A DNA stretch of 64,000 nucleotides, from contig NZ_LPNO01000005.1 in the NCBI RefSeq assembly GCF_001952855.1, forward strand, positions 1 to 64,000, in the 5' to 3' direction. The notes beneath the pieces were generated by a model. The model saw only the letters and a list, made by a program, of their open reading frames with translations. It had not been told where the DNA came from and did no database searches. Below are positions 18,783 to 29,066 of the stretch, one piece after another. Both the position numbers and the translations under genes were made by a program. Position 1 is the first letter of the stretch. Each line of letters begins with the position of its first letter. This DNA comes from Pseudomonas sp. ATCC PTA-122608 (GTDB taxonomy: Bacteria > Pseudomonadota > Gammaproteobacteria > Pseudomonadales > Pseudomonadaceae).

Positions 18783-18811
18783 TTGACAAGACTTCAACTC
18801 ATCGGCATGAT
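18783..18811 (+). promoter_or_regulatory. Sigma-70 promoter of rpsT
   Basis: TTGACA (18783-18788) and CATGAT (18806-18811) are 17 bases apart, about 54 bases upstream of the rpsT start. The -35 is perfect; the -10 matches 4 of 6. Confidence 0.6.
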
Positions 18812-18864
18812 TCGCGGCCTATTTTGTTTGCTATTTCCTAAAAAGTCTTTCGAGGAGCTCGACG

Positions 18865-19143
18865 GTGGCCAACACACCTTCCGCCAAAAAACGTGCAAAA
18901 CAGGCTGAGAAGCGTCGCAGCCACAACGCCAGCCTGCGTTCCATGGTTCGTACCTACATCAAGAATGTAGTTAAAGCCATTGACGCAAAAGACGCTGAAA
19001 AAGCTCAAGCTGCTTACGTTCTGGCTGTGCCAGTTATCGACCGTATGGCCGATAAAGGCATCATCCACAAGAACAAAGCTGCTCGCCATAAAGGTCGTCT
19101 GAATGGCCACATCAAGGCTCTGAACCTTGCTGCTGCAGCCTAA
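18865..19143 (+). CDS. rpsT: 30S ribosomal protein S20
   Basis: S20 is a primary 16S rRNA-binding protein of the small subunit. The 92-residue product is highly basic and matches the family from [26 protein letters not shown] to the alanine-rich end. The start codon is GTG at 18865, preceded by GAGGAG. In E. coli a weak non-ATG start of rpsT is part of S20 autoregulation, so the GTG may have the same role here. It is monocistronic with a strong terminator. Confidence 0.98.
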   Translation: MANTPSAKKRAKQAEKRRSHNASLRSMVRTYIKNVVKAIDAKDAEKAQAAYVLAVPVIDRMADKGIIHKNKAARHKGRLNGHIKALNLAAAA

Positions 19144-19157
19144 GCGATAAGCTTGTT

Positions 19158-19187
19158 AAAAAACCGACCCTAGGGTCGGTTTTTTAT
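19158..19187 (+). terminator. rpsT terminator
   Basis: AAAAAACCGACCC-TA-GGGTCGGTTTTTT is a perfect stem with a T tail, 15 bases after the stop. The A run on the other side would let it also stop minus-strand transcription. Confidence 0.92.
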
Positions 19188-19197
19188 TGCCTGCCTG

Positions 19198-19290
19198 TTG
19201 GAGCAAGCTTGCTCGCGATGGTGGTTAACGATTATGTGCGCCGCCTGAATAAACGCGGCGCCCTCTGGCTTTTCGCGAGTGAGCTCGCGC
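19198..19290. repeat. REP pair (type 1, degenerate)
   Basis: GGAGCAAGCTTGCTCGCGA on the left and TTTCGCGAGTGAGCTCGCG on the right face each other between rpsT and creA. Several bases differ from the intact REP copies elsewhere in the window. Confidence 0.7.
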
Positions 19291-19752
19291 CTACTGGGCA
19301 GGCCATGGCAAGATCGGAATCGCCGTCACCGCATTCTGCGGACTGCCTTCGATCAAGCGGTCGCTGTAGACCAGATACACCAGGGTATTGCGCTTCTTGT
19401 CGAGGAAACGCACCACCTGCATGGTCTTGAACACCAGGGACGTGCGCTCCTTGAACACTTCATCCCCGTCCTTCAGCTCACCCTTAAAGTGAATCGCGCC
19501 CACCTGACGACAGGCAATAGACGCCTCAGCGCGATCCTCAGCCAACCCCAGACCACCTTTCACCCCACCCGTCTTGGCGCGGGACAGGTAGCAGGTCACG
19601 CCATCGACCTTCGGGTCATCAAAGGCCTCGACCACAATCCGGTCATTGGGGCCGACAAACTTGAACACCGTCGACACCTGGCCAATCTCTTCGGCCGATG
19701 CCAGCAACGGCATCGCCAGCAGTACACCGAGCAACCCCTTCATCACGCGCAT
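19291..19752 (-). CDS. creA: CreA family protein (periplasmic, function unknown)
   Basis: A 153-residue protein with an N-terminal signal peptide ([20 protein letters not shown], cut before EEIGQ) and the CreA domain. The domain includes [37 protein letters not shown] and SIACRQVG. Two cysteines could form a disulphide in the periplasm. CreA is named after its neighbours in the E. coli cre locus, but its role is not known; the cre regulators are not in this window. It lies 17 bases downstream of proB on the same strand. Confidence 0.9.
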   Translation of the reverse strand: MRVMKGLLGVLLAMPLLASAEEIGQVSTVFKFVGPNDRIVVEAFDDPKVDGVTCYLSRAKTGGVKGGLGLAEDRAEASIACRQVGAIHFKGELKDGDEVFKERTSLVFKTMQVVRFLDKKRNTLVYLVYSDRLIEGSPQNAVTAIPILPWPAQ

Positions 19753-19769
19753 CGAGAATTCCTTTTTAC

Positions 19770-20888
19770 TTAAACCAGAATCAGGTTATCCCGGTGAACC
19801 AGCTCCGGTTCAGCCATGTAACCCAACAGACCGACAATCGCATCAGACGATTGCCCAATGATTTTCTGCGCCTCAAGGGCACTGTAGTTGGCCAGGCCAC
19901 GGGCAATCTCGCGACCGTCCGGCGCCACGCACACCACCATCTCGCCACGGCGGAAGCTGCCCTGGACCAATTTTACGCCCACCGGCAGCAGGCTTTTGTT
20001 GCCCTGGGACAACGCCGACACAGCCCCAGCATCCAACACCAAGGTACCGCGCGTCTGAAGATGCCCCGCCAGCCACTGCTTGCGCGCCGCCAGCATGCCG
20101 CGCTCAGGCGACAGCAGCGTACCGATGCGCTCGCCCGCCTTGAGACGATCCAGCACCCGTTCAATCCGGCCGCCAACGATGATGGTATGCGCGCCGGAAC
20201 GCGCCGCCAGCCGCGCCGCACGTAGCTTGGTCTGCATACCGCCACGCCCCAGGGCACCACCGACACTCCCAGCCACCGCGTCCAGCGCCGGATCATCGGC
20301 ACGCGCCTCGTAAATCAGCTGCGCCTCAGGGTTATTGCGCGGATCAGCGTCGAACATGCCGTCGCGATCCGTGAGAATCACCAGCAAATCGGCTTCAACC
20401 AGGTTAGCCACCAGGGCCGCCAGGGTGTCGTTATCGCCGAAACGAATTTCGTCGGTCACCACCGTGTCGTTCTCGTTGATCACCGGGATCACCTTGAGTT
20501 CAACCAGGGCACGCAGGGTGCTGCGGGCATTCAGGTAGCGCTTGCGGTCGGACAAGTCGTCATGGGTCAGCAGAATCTGCGCAGTGTGGCGACCATGCTC
20601 GGCAAAGCTGGACTCCCAAGCCTGCACCAGCCCCATCTGACCAATGGCGGCAGCGGCTTGCAGCTCGTGCATCGCGCTGGGTCGCGCGGTCCAGCCAAGG
20701 CGACTCATGCCCGCGGCAACCGCCCCGGACGACACAAGCACCAACTCGACACCGGCCTCATGCAAAGCCACCATCTGGTCCACCCAGACGCTCATGGCCG
20801 CACGATCCAGCCCCTTGCCATCCGCCGTCAGCAGCGCGCTACCGATCTTAACGACCCAACGCTGCGCACCTGTCACCTTGCTCCGCAT
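19770..20888 (-). CDS. proB: Glutamate 5-kinase ProB
   Basis: ProB phosphorylates glutamate, the first and feedback-controlled step of proline synthesis. The 372-residue protein has an amino acid kinase domain ([62 protein letters not shown]). A C-terminal PUA domain follows ([25 protein letters not shown]). Two ATGs are adjacent at 20891 and 20888; the second matches the usual N-terminus MRSKVTG, but the first is better spaced from AAGG. It is downstream of obgE, a common pseudomonad order, with a terminator in between. Confidence 0.96.
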   Translation of the reverse strand: MRSKVTGAQRWVVKIGSALLTADGKGLDRAAMSVWVDQMVALHEAGVELVLVSSGAVAAGMSRLGWTARPSAMHELQAAAAIGQMGLVQAWESSFAEHGRHTAQILLTHDDLSDRKRYLNARSTLRALVELKVIPVINENDTVVTDEIRFGDNDTLAALVANLVEADLLVILTDRDGMFDADPRNNPEAQLIYEARADDPALDAVAGSVGGALGRGGMQTKLRAARLAARSGAHTIIVGGRIERVLDRLKAGERIGTLLSPERGMLAARKQWLAGHLQTRGTLVLDAGAVSALSQGNKSLLPVGVKLVQGSFRRGEMVVCVAPDGREIARGLANYSALEAQKIIGQSSDAIVGLLGYMAEPELVHRDNLILV

Positions 20889-20967
20889 CATCTTCAACCT
20901 TAGATAGAGGGCCGCGCGACCCAGCGCCGCCCATAACGTTATTCGTGACTACCGATTTCCAGATACC

Positions 20968-20994
20968 AAAACGCCGCTCGATTGAGCGGCGCTT
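20968..20994 (-). terminator. obgE terminator
   Basis: On the minus strand GCGCCGCTC-AAT-CGAGCGGCG is followed by TTTT, 18 bases after the obgE stop and upstream of proB. Confidence 0.8.
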
Positions 20995-21011
20995 AAGTTT
21001 ACTGCAACGAA

Positions 21012-22265
<1,254 letters not shown>

Positions 22266-22285
22266 TTAAGAAACCAAGACATAAG

Positions 22286-22369
22286 ACTCTTGCAAAAATG
22301 AGCGCAGCGACCTCAAGCAACGACCGCAAATCCAGCTGCTTTCGCCCATCACAAACAGCTTTGCAAGAG
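22286..22369. repeat. Inverted repeat in the rpmA-obgE gap
   Basis: CTCTTGCAAA (22286-22295) and TTTGCAAGAG (22360-22369) form a perfect 10-bp inverted repeat about 64 bases apart in the leader of obgE. It could fold in the obgE 5' region; its role is unknown. Confidence 0.5.
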
Positions 22370-22384
22370 ACTCACCCCACAAAC

Positions 22385-22415
22385 GAAAAAGCCCCGTCGC
22401 GAGACAGGGCTTTTC
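22385..22415 (-). terminator. Terminator after rpmA
   Basis: On the minus strand AAGCCCTGTC-TCGC-GACGGGGCTT is followed by TTTC, 15 bases past the rpmA stop. It would cut most transcription before obgE. Confidence 0.8.
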
Positions 22416-22429
22416 CAGCAACTACGTAA

Positions 22430-22705
22430 TTATGCCGCGACGACTTCAGTCTTCGGGACAATGCTCACGTAACGGCGGTTGAAAGCGCCTTTTACTTCAA
22501 ACTTGATCACGCCGTCGATTTTAGCGAACAGAGTGTGATCTTTACCCATGCCAACACCGTAACCGGCGTGGAATTGGGTGCCGCGCTGACGCACGATGAT
22601 GTTGCCCGGAATGATAACCTGGCCGCCATACATCTTCACGCCAAGGCGTTTGGCTTCTGAGTCGCGACCGTTACGGGTACTACCACCAGCTTTTTTGTGT
22701 GCCAT
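22430..22705 (-). CDS. rpmA: 50S ribosomal protein L27
   Basis: L27 sits near the peptidyl-transferase centre of the 50S subunit. The 91-residue product starts directly with [22 protein letters not shown], the unprocessed Gram-negative form, and continues [28 protein letters not shown] as expected. It lies 34 bases after rplU and is co-transcribed with it. Confidence 0.98.
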   Translation of the reverse strand: MAHKKAGGSTRNGRDSEAKRLGVKMYGGQVIIPGNIIVRQRGTQFHAGYGVGMGKDHTLFAKIDGVIKFEVKGAFNRRYVSIVPKTEVVAA

Positions 22706-22739
22706 GAGTCAATTCTCCTAGTGAGGAATTAGGCTGAAA

Positions 22740-23054
22740 TTAAGCCTGAATACCGGTGATTTTGATCTCGGTGTACCACTGGCGGTGGCCCATACGCTTC
22801 ATGTGGTGCTTACGACGACGGAACTTGATGATGCGGACTTTATCGTGACGACCTTGGGAGATCACTTCAGCCACAACGGTAGCGCCTGCAACAACTGGAG
22901 CGCCGATGTTCACGTCATCGCCATTGGCGACCAACAGAACGCGATCAAAAGTAACGGATTCGCCAGTAGCGATTTCCAGCTTCTCGATCTTCAGGTATTC
23001 ACCTGGGGCGACCTTGTATTGCTTGCCACCAGTAACAATTACTGCGTACGACAT
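22740..23054 (-). CDS. rplU: 50S ribosomal protein L21
   Basis: L21 binds 23S rRNA in the 50S subunit. The 104-residue product begins [27 protein letters not shown] and carries the conserved C-terminal [26 protein letters not shown]. The frame is open to 23144, but only the start at 23054 gives the family N-terminus. It is the first gene of rplU-rpmA, with a promoter at 23186-23214, and is divergent from ispB. Confidence 0.97.
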   Translation of the reverse strand: MSYAVIVTGGKQYKVAPGEYLKIEKLEIATGESVTFDRVLLVANGDDVNIGAPVVAGATVVAEVISQGRHDKVRIIKFRRRKHHMKRMGHRQWYTEIKITGIQA

Positions 23055-23185
23055 GGTATTTCTCCGATAATCCTGCTCACCCAGCGCTTTATAAGAAGAG
23101 GTATTGGCTGGCATGGCTGCATGGGATGGACGTCCCGAATGCAATTGCGTAAGGCAGGTGCTGCCCAGGAAGTTCAGGGTGCGCG

Positions 23186-23214
23186 ATTGTACGCAAGCTA
23201 AGGAGGCGTTGCAA
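23186..23214 (-). promoter_or_regulatory. Sigma-70 promoter of rplU-rpmA
   Basis: On the minus strand TTGCAA (23209-23214) and TACAAT (23186-23191) are 17 bases apart, followed by a GC-rich discriminator (CGCGC), as in other ribosomal-protein promoters. Confidence 0.65.
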
Positions 23215-23293
23215 GTGGCCGTCTATCGCGCCTTGACACTACGGGGCGTGGGTCCTAGCATGCCGCGCAACCCTTCTGGAGCGACTGTCGCTG

Positions 23294-24262
23294 ATGCAAC
23301 CCCAAGCTTTCTACCGCGCGGTGGCGGACGATTTTAGCGCCGTCGACGGCATCATCAAGAAGCAGCTGACTTCTAAAGTGCCGCTGGTCTCCAAAATTGG
23401 CGACTACATTACGTCGGCCGGCGGTAAACGCCTGCGTCCTTTATTAGTGTTGCTGTGTGGCAAGGCCCTCGGCCGCGAAGGCGATGACCTGCGCCTGCTG
23501 GCCGCGACCATCGAGTTCCTGCACACCGCCACCCTGCTGCATGACGACGTGGTCGATATGTCCGGCATGCGCCGTGGTCGCGAGACGGCCAACGCGATGT
23601 GGGGCAACGCGCCGAGCGTGCTGGTGGGCGACTTCCTTTATTCGCGCTCGTTCGAAATGATGGTCGAGCTGGGCTCGATGCCGGTGATGAAGATTCTTTC
23701 ACAGGCCACGCGCATCATCGCCGAAGGCGAAGTGTTGCAACTGTCGAAGGTTCGCGACGCCAGCACTACCGAAGAAACCTACATGGAAGTGATTCGCGGC
23801 AAAACCGCGATGCTCTTCGAAGCCTCGACTCACAGCGCTGCCGCCTTGTGCGAAGCGACGCCCGAGCAGAGCGAAGCCCTGCGCACCTTCGGCGATCACC
23901 TGGGCGTAGCCTTCCAGTTGGTGGACGACCTGCTGGATTATCGCGGCGACGCCGAAACCCTGGGCAAGAACGTCGGTGACGACCTGGCCGAGGGCAAGCC
24001 GACCTTGCCGCTGATCTACACCATGCGCGAAGGCACGCCTGAACAGGCCGCCCTGGTGCGTAAGGCGATCCAGAAAGGCGGGATCGAAGACCTGGAAAGC
24101 ATCCGCGAAGCCGTGGAAGCCTCGGGCTCCCTCGAATACACCGCGCAACTGGCCCGTGACTACGTCGCTCGCGCCATCCAATGCTTGGAAGCCCTTCCAG
24201 CCAGCGAATACCGGGACGCCCTGGTTGAGCTGAGTGAGTTCGCGGTCGCCCGCACTCACTAA
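23294..24262 (+). CDS. ispB: Polyprenyl (octaprenyl-type) diphosphate synthase IspB
   Basis: IspB makes the long isoprenoid tail of ubiquinone from FPP and IPP. The 322-residue protein has the first aspartate-rich motif in LLHDDVVDMSGMRRG, the second in QLVDDLLDYRGD, and the substrate-binding GGKRLRP. The chain length (Q8 or Q9) cannot be read from sequence alone; pseudomonads usually make Q9. It is divergent from rplU, as in most gammaproteobacteria. Confidence 0.95.
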   Translation: MQPQAFYRAVADDFSAVDGIIKKQLTSKVPLVSKIGDYITSAGGKRLRPLLVLLCGKALGREGDDLRLLAATIEFLHTATLLHDDVVDMSGMRRGRETANAMWGNAPSVLVGDFLYSRSFEMMVELGSMPVMKILSQATRIIAEGEVLQLSKVRDASTTEETYMEVIRGKTAMLFEASTHSAAALCEATPEQSEALRTFGDHLGVAFQLVDDLLDYRGDAETLGKNVGDDLAEGKPTLPLIYTMREGTPEQAALVRKAIQKGGIEDLESIREAVEASGSLEYTAQLARDYVARAIQCLEALPASEYRDALVELSEFAVARTH

Positions 24263-24270
24263 GCAATTCC

Positions 24271-24370
24271 TGTAGAAACGAGCTTGCTCGCGAAGGTCTA
24301 CAACGATAACGCGTACACCTGATTACACGCGGCGTCCTTGAGTTTTTCGCGAGCAAGCTCGCTCCTACAA
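24271..24370. repeat. REP pair (type 1)
   Basis: Left arm TGTAGAAACGAGCTTGCTCG and right arm CGCGAGCAAGCTCGCTCCTA face each other between ispB and yjdM. The left arm carries a small change (GAAAC for GGAGC). Confidence 0.85.
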
Positions 24371-24447
24371 GGGACGGTGCCCCCTCCCCCCGCTAAAACC
24401 CTATATAATGTGCGCTTTTTAGCCATCCTGAAACCAAAGGAGCTTTA

Positions 24448-24789
24448 GTGAGCACGTTGCCACCCTGCCCGAAATGCAATTCCGAATACACCTACGAAGA
24501 CGGCGCCCAGCTGATTTGCCCGGAATGCGCCCATGAGTGGGCCGTCGGTGGCGAAGCCGAGGCTGCCAGCGATGAATCCGTCAAGAAAGACTCTGTGGGC
24601 AACGTCCTGCAGGACGGCGACACCATCACCGTGATCAAGGACCTCAAGGTCAAGGGCACGTCGCTGGTGGTCAAAGTCGGCACCAAGGTCAAGAACATCC
24701 GCCTGTGCGATGGCGACCACGATATCGACTGCAAGATCGACGGTATCGGCCCGATGAAACTCAAGTCCGAGTTCGTCCGCAAGGTCTGA
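24448..24789 (+). CDS. yjdM: YjdM/PhnA-type zinc-ribbon protein
   Basis: A 113-residue protein of the YjdM (formerly PhnA) family. The N-terminal zinc ribbon is [10 protein letters not shown]...[10 protein letters not shown]. The C-terminal SH3-like PhnA domain begins [24 protein letters not shown]. The start codon is GTG at 24448, after AAAGGAG. The family was once tied to phosphonate use, but its role is not settled and no phn genes are nearby. An A+T-rich TATAAT at 24404-24409 may be its -10 box. Confidence 0.93.
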   Translation: MSTLPPCPKCNSEYTYEDGAQLICPECAHEWAVGGEAEAASDESVKKDSVGNVLQDGDTITVIKDLKVKGTSLVVKVGTKVKNIRLCDGDHDIDCKIDGIGPMKLKSEFVRKV

Positions 24790-24943
24790 ACCGGCTGCCT
24801 CCATCTCGTGCCCGGCACGGGATGGCGCTTCACCCTCCCCCGCGTCACTTCCGCACTAGCGGCAAAAGGCCAGGCCTTTTGATCAAAAACAATATCCACA
24901 CAGAAAAGTCCGGAAATCGCCAATAGGGACTTGCTATTCCTTG

Positions 24944-24962
24944 AATAAGAATTATTCTCATT
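24944..24962. promoter_or_regulatory. Fur-box-like site
   Basis: The 19-mer read on the minus strand, AATGAGAATAATTCTTATT, matches the Fur consensus GATAATGATAATCATTATC at 12 of 19 positions by my alignment, a level common for Pseudomonas Fur boxes. It ends 25 bases before the start of the PA4570-type gene. Confidence 0.55.
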
Positions 24963-24987
24963 GAAACCCATCAAGGAGATGCTTCCC

Positions 24988-25245
24988 ATGACTTATTTGA
25001 TCGATGCCTGGCTGGACCGTCCACACCCTTACCTGCGGATCCTCCATCGGGAAACCGGGGAAGTCTGCGCAGTACTGGAAGAAGAAGCGTTAAGCGAACT
25101 GCAGGATCAGGGCGACCTGGACGTCAATGGCCTGAGTTCCAGTGAACCTGGGGTGCTGAAGGAAGTGGTGAGAAATCTGTTTCTGTTCTGCTATGCCCGG
25201 GCGTTGCGCCCGGTGACGGATCTCAATGGCAAGTTTCATCCATGA
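24988..25245 (+). CDS. PA4570-type small protein, probably iron-regulated
   Basis: An 85-residue protein of unknown function that resembles P. aeruginosa PA4570 in sequence and position. It has no membrane segment and no cysteine cluster. Visible features are LIDAWLDRPHPYLRILHRETGEVC at the start and an acidic middle. The ATG at 24988 follows AAGGAG by 9 bases; a TTG at 24961 in frame overlaps the Fur-like site and is unlikely. I recall PA4570 as induced by iron limitation, which fits the upstream site. No function is known to me. Confidence 0.75.
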   Translation: MTYLIDAWLDRPHPYLRILHRETGEVCAVLEEEALSELQDQGDLDVNGLSSSEPGVLKEVVRNLFLFCYARALRPVTDLNGKFHP

Positions 25246-25261
25246 GCAACCTGCAAAACCG

Positions 25262-25361
25262 TGTAGGAGCGAGCTTGCTCGCGAAGAACTCAAAGACACC
25301 GCGTTCATTCAGCATGGGCGCGTCATCGTTGACGTTCATCGCGAGCAAGCTCGCTCCTACA
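25262..25361. repeat. REP pair (type 1)
   Basis: TGTAGGAGCGAGCTTGCTCG and its inverse CGAGCAAGCTCGCTCCTACA bracket about 60 bases between the convergent genes at 24988 and 25377. Confidence 0.9.
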
Positions 25362-25376
25362 ACCTAGTCAGCGGTC

Positions 25377-25994
25377 TTACAGAACGTCGAGCAGCTCGAC
25401 GTCGAACACCAGAACGCTGTGCGGCGGGATGCTGCCAACGCCTTGAGCGCCGTAAGCCAGTTCGCTCGGCACGTACAGGCGCCATTTGCTGCCGGCATTC
25501 ATCAGTTGCAGGGCTTCGGTCCAGCCGGCAATTACGCCACCAACCGGAAACTCTGCAGGCTGACCGCGCTCGTAGGAGCTGTCGAACACAGTGCCGTCGA
25601 TCAGGGTGCCGTGGTAGTGAGTACGCACTTGGTCTTCACGGGTCGGCTTGGCGCCGGTTCCGGCAGTCAGCACTTCAAATTGCAGGCCGGAAGCCAGGGT
25701 GGTGATGCCGTCACGCTTGGCGTTTTCAGCCAGGAAAGCCAGGCCTTCGCCAGCAGCAGCTTCAGCCTTTGCAGCGGCTTCGGCTTGCATGATTTCGCGG
25801 ATGACCTTGAAGCTGGCGGCCATTTGCTCTTGGTCCACACGGCTAGGCTTGCCGGCGAAAGCGTCGGTCAGGCCAGCCAGGATCGCGTCCAGGCTCACGC
25901 CCGGTGGCGGGTTGTCGCGCAGTTGGTCGCCCAACTGACGGCCAATGCCGTAGCTCACGCGGGTTTCGTCGGTGGACAGATTAACTTCGGACAT
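25377..25994 (-). CDS. fklB: FKBP-type peptidyl-prolyl isomerase FklB
   Basis: A 205-residue prolyl isomerase of the FklB/FkpA class. The N-terminal dimerisation domain (TDETRVSYGIGRQLGDQL, SLDAILAGLTDAFAG) is followed by an alanine-rich linker helix. The C-terminal FKBP domain has VRTHYHGTLIDGTVFDSSYERGQPAEFPV, GWTEALQLM and VFDVELLDVL. No signal peptide is visible, so it should be cytoplasmic, unlike FkpA. The start at 25994 (MSEVNLST) is chosen over 26033 because it follows a ribosome site and gives the usual N-terminus. Confidence 0.93.
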   Translation of the reverse strand: MSEVNLSTDETRVSYGIGRQLGDQLRDNPPPGVSLDAILAGLTDAFAGKPSRVDQEQMAASFKVIREIMQAEAAAKAEAAAGEGLAFLAENAKRDGITTLASGLQFEVLTAGTGAKPTREDQVRTHYHGTLIDGTVFDSSYERGQPAEFPVGGVIAGWTEALQLMNAGSKWRLYVPSELAYGAQGVGSIPPHSVLVFDVELLDVL

Positions 25995-26115
25995 GGAAAG
26001 GCTCCGCTGTAGGACGACACACGTGTCGTCCAAACTAAAAGGGCGAGCAGACTAGCACACAAGCCCCGCTCTTGATGAGCCCTGGAGCCTCAGGCGCACA
26101 CCCGACGGGCGCTGA

Positions 26116-26604
26116 TCAATGTTTGGTCAACTTGTCCAGATAACCCATGGCAAACGCAGACACCACGAAGGTCATGTGAATAATCACGTACCACTTCAAA
26201 TGCTCGGGATCGACGTTCTTGGCGTCCATGAACACCCGCAGCAAATGGATCGACGAAATCGCCACGATGGACGCCGCGACCTTCATCTTCAGCGACGAGG
26301 AATCCATGGTCCCCAGCCAGTTGAGCTTCTCTTTGCTTTCGTCGATGTCCAACTGGGAAACGAAGTTCTCGTAGCCGCTGATCATCACCATCACCAGCAA
26401 GCCGCCCACCAGTGCCATGTCGATCAACGACAGCAGCACCAGGATCACATCCGACTCGCTCATGGAAAACACCATGGGAATCACATGGAACACTTCCTGG
26501 AAGAACTTCAGCCCCAGCGCCAACAGCCCAAGGGACAACCCGAAATAGATCGGTGCCAACAGCCAGCGTGAGGCATACATTGCATTTTCGATAAAGCGTT
26601 CCAT
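26116..26604 (-). CDS. UPF0114 (YqhA-type) inner-membrane protein
   Basis: A 162-residue integral membrane protein of family UPF0114/TIGR00645. Three to four hydrophobic segments are visible: [55 protein letters not shown] and [18 protein letters not shown]. The motif [13 protein letters not shown] after the second segment is conserved in the family. Its function is not established. It is divergent from the lipoprotein gene at 26771. Confidence 0.9.
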   Translation of the reverse strand: MERFIENAMYASRWLLAPIYFGLSLGLLALGLKFFQEVFHVIPMVFSMSESDVILVLLSLIDMALVGGLLVMVMISGYENFVSQLDIDESKEKLNWLGTMDSSSLKMKVAASIVAISSIHLLRVFMDAKNVDPEHLKWYVIIHMTFVVSAFAMGYLDKLTKH

Positions 26605-26770
26605 TGAATCTCACACAGCGTGGCTAAAAATGGCGCCGAGTATATCAGCCGCACACAAACGCCAGAAACCGTCGAGAAAACTGATCTGTACGGCATCTGT
26701 AAAAGAATTTTTCTGCTAGTGTCGGGCTCATCAACTCGGCTCGATGATGTCGGACAGGAAAACTCAGATA

Positions 26771-28606
26771 ATGGATGTGCGATCCCCTTTGGCCAGCATT
26801 GGCCTGTGCGCGGCGTTGCTGATGGGCAGCGGTTGCTCCCCAAGCGATGAACACAAGCAAGCCAGCCTCGAAGAGAAAACCGCCAAGTTCGAACAGTCCC
26901 TGGACGCCATCCAGGATCCCAAGCTCAAGGACGCCGTGTCCGAGCTCGGTGGCTCGCTGTTGCTGCTGGAACGGGCACGGGCCAAGCTGGCCAGCAAGCC
27001 TATCGAGGCCGAGTACAGCGAAGACGCCCTGGCACTGCTCAAGCACTACCCCACGCCCCAGGCGTTGGTTGATACCTACATCAACGGCCTGTTTGTCCTG
27101 CGCAAGGCATCCCATTCGGACTACCTGACGGACCTGCAACCGATCTTCCCGTTCAACTTCAACATGCCCGACCAGTTCCCCTTCCCCCATGGCCTGGAAT
27201 GGCAGTCGGTCACCTTGAGCAACAACAAGGTCATCCCCTTCCAGCCGGAGTGGTCGGAAACCGACCCGGGCATCCAGTTGAGCCCTACCAGCTCCAATCT
27301 GACCAACCCCGATGACCTGACGGTGACTTACCCGTTCGTCGAAGGCATCGAGACTGAAAACAAAAGCCAGCCGCAGCCCGTCACCCTCAAGGGCAAGGTG
27401 GAAGTGATCGCGCCGCGTAAAGTCTTCACCTTCGACCTGTCGAAGAAGGACGTGGGCCGCAAGCGCATTGAAGAAAACGTCACAGTCACCCTGCTGACCC
27501 TAGAAAAGAACTACGCCGAGATCGAACTGACCAACAGCGCCCCGCTGGCGCCGGAAGTCGCGGACGAATCGCCTAACCCGCTGCTGGTGCAGGCTCGCGA
27601 CACTACCGGGCAATTTCTCTCGCGCTCAGGCTCAATCAACGAGAACGCCGCGCAACTGGCGTTCTACGAGAAGCAACTGGCGGAGATGCAAAAGCAGACG
27701 GCCTGGTCCGACGCCTTCGAGAAGCAGCTGGAAGACGAGCAGAAAGCCTTCGAACTCAAGCAGGGCAGCCACTACACCAAGGTGTACTTCAATGGCTTGA
27801 TCGACAATGTGCAAGTCAGCGTGCTCGACTTTTCCCAGGCCACCGTGACCCGCAAGGACCTGGACCTGCCCGTAAGGCGCTTCGACAAAAACAGCCTGGA
27901 GAAAACCGTACAGCCCCTGCCGATGCCGGTCACCGTGTATGACGACCAAGCCGCGGACTGGCTCAAGGACGCCACCCTGTCCGAAGACCAGCTAAAGAAA
28001 AGTGTCACCATCAACCAATCGGTGGATGACGCCAGTGCGGCGCACGTCGAATTCGATCACCCCTACACCTTCAACGACGACCTGCTGGGCGACGACCGCG
28101 GCGGTGGTGACGCTCCCGTGACCTTCCTCACTGCCAACGACGAAGGCAAGCTCGGCGAGCCGATCGAACTGCCCGCCGAAGCCTACGAAGTCGACCCAGG
28201 GCGCGGCACCATCACCTATGACCTGAACCTGTTCCCCGAGAATCCGGGGTTTGCCGTGGGATCAATGCCACTGTTCCTGGCCACCATCGAAAAAGGCAGC
28301 CTCACGGCTGGGCAGTTGCCCAAAGGTCTGGAGCTGAAAGACAACGCGCTAATTGTCGACCAGAAACTTTTCCCCGCCGACAGCTGGCGGTTCTACGCCA
28401 AGGACGCCAGCGGCAACTACCTGAAAGAGATTCTCGGGGTCAGCCACCGCGCCGAGGAATACGGCACGGCGCTGTTCGACGTGCATTACTTCTACGGCCA
28501 GCCGACTACATTGGAGACTTACCAGCGCACCGGTCTGGACACGGTGCAGTATGGGTTTGAGGTGAAGCTGGACAAACCCGAAGCGACCCCAGCGCTCAAG
28601 CCATAA
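26771..28606 (+). CDS. Large uncharacterised lipoprotein
   Basis: A 611-residue protein I do not recognise. It begins with a lipoprotein-type signal (MDVRSPLASIGLCAALLMGSGC, lipid Cys22) followed by a charged helical stretch (DEHKQASLEEKTAKFEQSL). The remainder looks like a series of beta-rich domains, with one helical, K/E/Q-rich segment around residues 290-335 (AQLAFYEKQLAEMQKQ). No enzymatic motif is visible. The residue after the lipid Cys is Ser, so outer-membrane sorting is expected. The start at 26771 is preferred over 26744 because it positions the signal correctly. Confidence 0.75.
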   Translation: MDVRSPLASIGLCAALLMGSGCSPSDEHKQASLEEKTAKFEQSLDAIQDPKLKDAVSELGGSLLLLERARAKLASKPIEAEYSEDALALLKHYPTPQALVDTYINGLFVLRKASHSDYLTDLQPIFPFNFNMPDQFPFPHGLEWQSVTLSNNKVIPFQPEWSETDPGIQLSPTSSNLTNPDDLTVTYPFVEGIETENKSQPQPVTLKGKVEVIAPRKVFTFDLSKKDVGRKRIEENVTVTLLTLEKNYAEIELTNSAPLAPEVADESPNPLLVQARDTTGQFLSRSGSINENAAQLAFYEKQLAEMQKQTAWSDAFEKQLEDEQKAFELKQGSHYTKVYFNGLIDNVQVSVLDFSQATVTRKDLDLPVRRFDKNSLEKTVQPLPMPVTVYDDQAADWLKDATLSEDQLKKSVTINQSVDDASAAHVEFDHPYTFNDDLLGDDRGGGDAPVTFLTANDEGKLGEPIELPAEAYEVDPGRGTITYDLNLFPENPGFAVGSMPLFLATIEKGSLTAGQLPKGLELKDNALIVDQKLFPADSWRFYAKDASGNYLKEILGVSHRAEEYGTALFDVHYFYGQPTTLETYQRTGLDTVQYGFEVKLDKPEATPALKP

Positions 28607-28635
28607 CATCAGCTCCACTGGCGCTGAAGATCGAA

Positions 28636-28724
28636 TGTGAGAGCGGGCTTGCTCGCGAATGCAGTGCATCAGTCACAGATATATTGACTGACACAGCGCA
28701 TTCGCGAGCAAGCCCGCTCCCACA
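28636..28724. repeat. REP pair (type 1)
   Basis: GAGCGGGCTTGCTCGCGAAT and ATTCGCGAGCAAGCCCGCTC bracket about 45 bases between the lipoprotein gene and the PA4575-type gene. The internal part ending TTGACTGACACA resembles that of the REP at 247-323. Confidence 0.9.
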
Positions 28725-28739
28725 TTTGGCTTTCGGTAC

Positions 28740-29066
28740 TCAGCGGATATCGCTCAGCGCGGTCTGCCGCCCGCCATTGAGCTGTCGCAAGTGCGCCTGC
28801 AGGTGCAGGCACCAGATTTGCGGGTCGTCGGCCAGCTCGTACCCGTGCAGGGTCAGGCTTTCGACAATCGAATCAAGGATGGTTTGTGCCACGAAAGGTC
28901 CATGAAACGGGCCTTGGGATTTGATGGTGGAAGGCTGTTCACCCGTCATTCCGGCGGCAAACAACAAGGTCCACATCCCGGTATCCCCGGCGAGAGGGCG
29001 AATGGAACATTCGATACGAGTAACCAGGCCCAGGCACTGGCGGGTGAGGCAGAGGTTGCGCGACAT
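28740..29066 (-). CDS. PA4575-type conserved hypothetical protein
   Basis: A 108-residue protein of unknown function that stands where PA4575 does in P. aeruginosa, next to the Lon-type protease. It has no signal peptide or membrane segment. Visible blocks are LCLTRQCLGLVTRIECSIRP at the start and PFVAQTILDSIVESLTLHGYEL in the middle. It may be an alpha/beta domain, but I cannot assign it. A REP pair lies on each side of the gene. Confidence 0.65.
   Translation of the reverse strand: MSRNLCLTRQCLGLVTRIECSIRPLAGDTGMWTLLFAAGMTGEQPSTIKSQGPFHGPFVAQTILDSIVESLTLHGYELADDPQIWCLHLQAHLRQLNGGRQTALSDIR

Noticed and set aside
24271..25361. Regular short repeats considered as a CRISPR array
   Set aside because: The repeats are inverted pairs of REP type, not direct repeats with spacers, and no cas gene is present.
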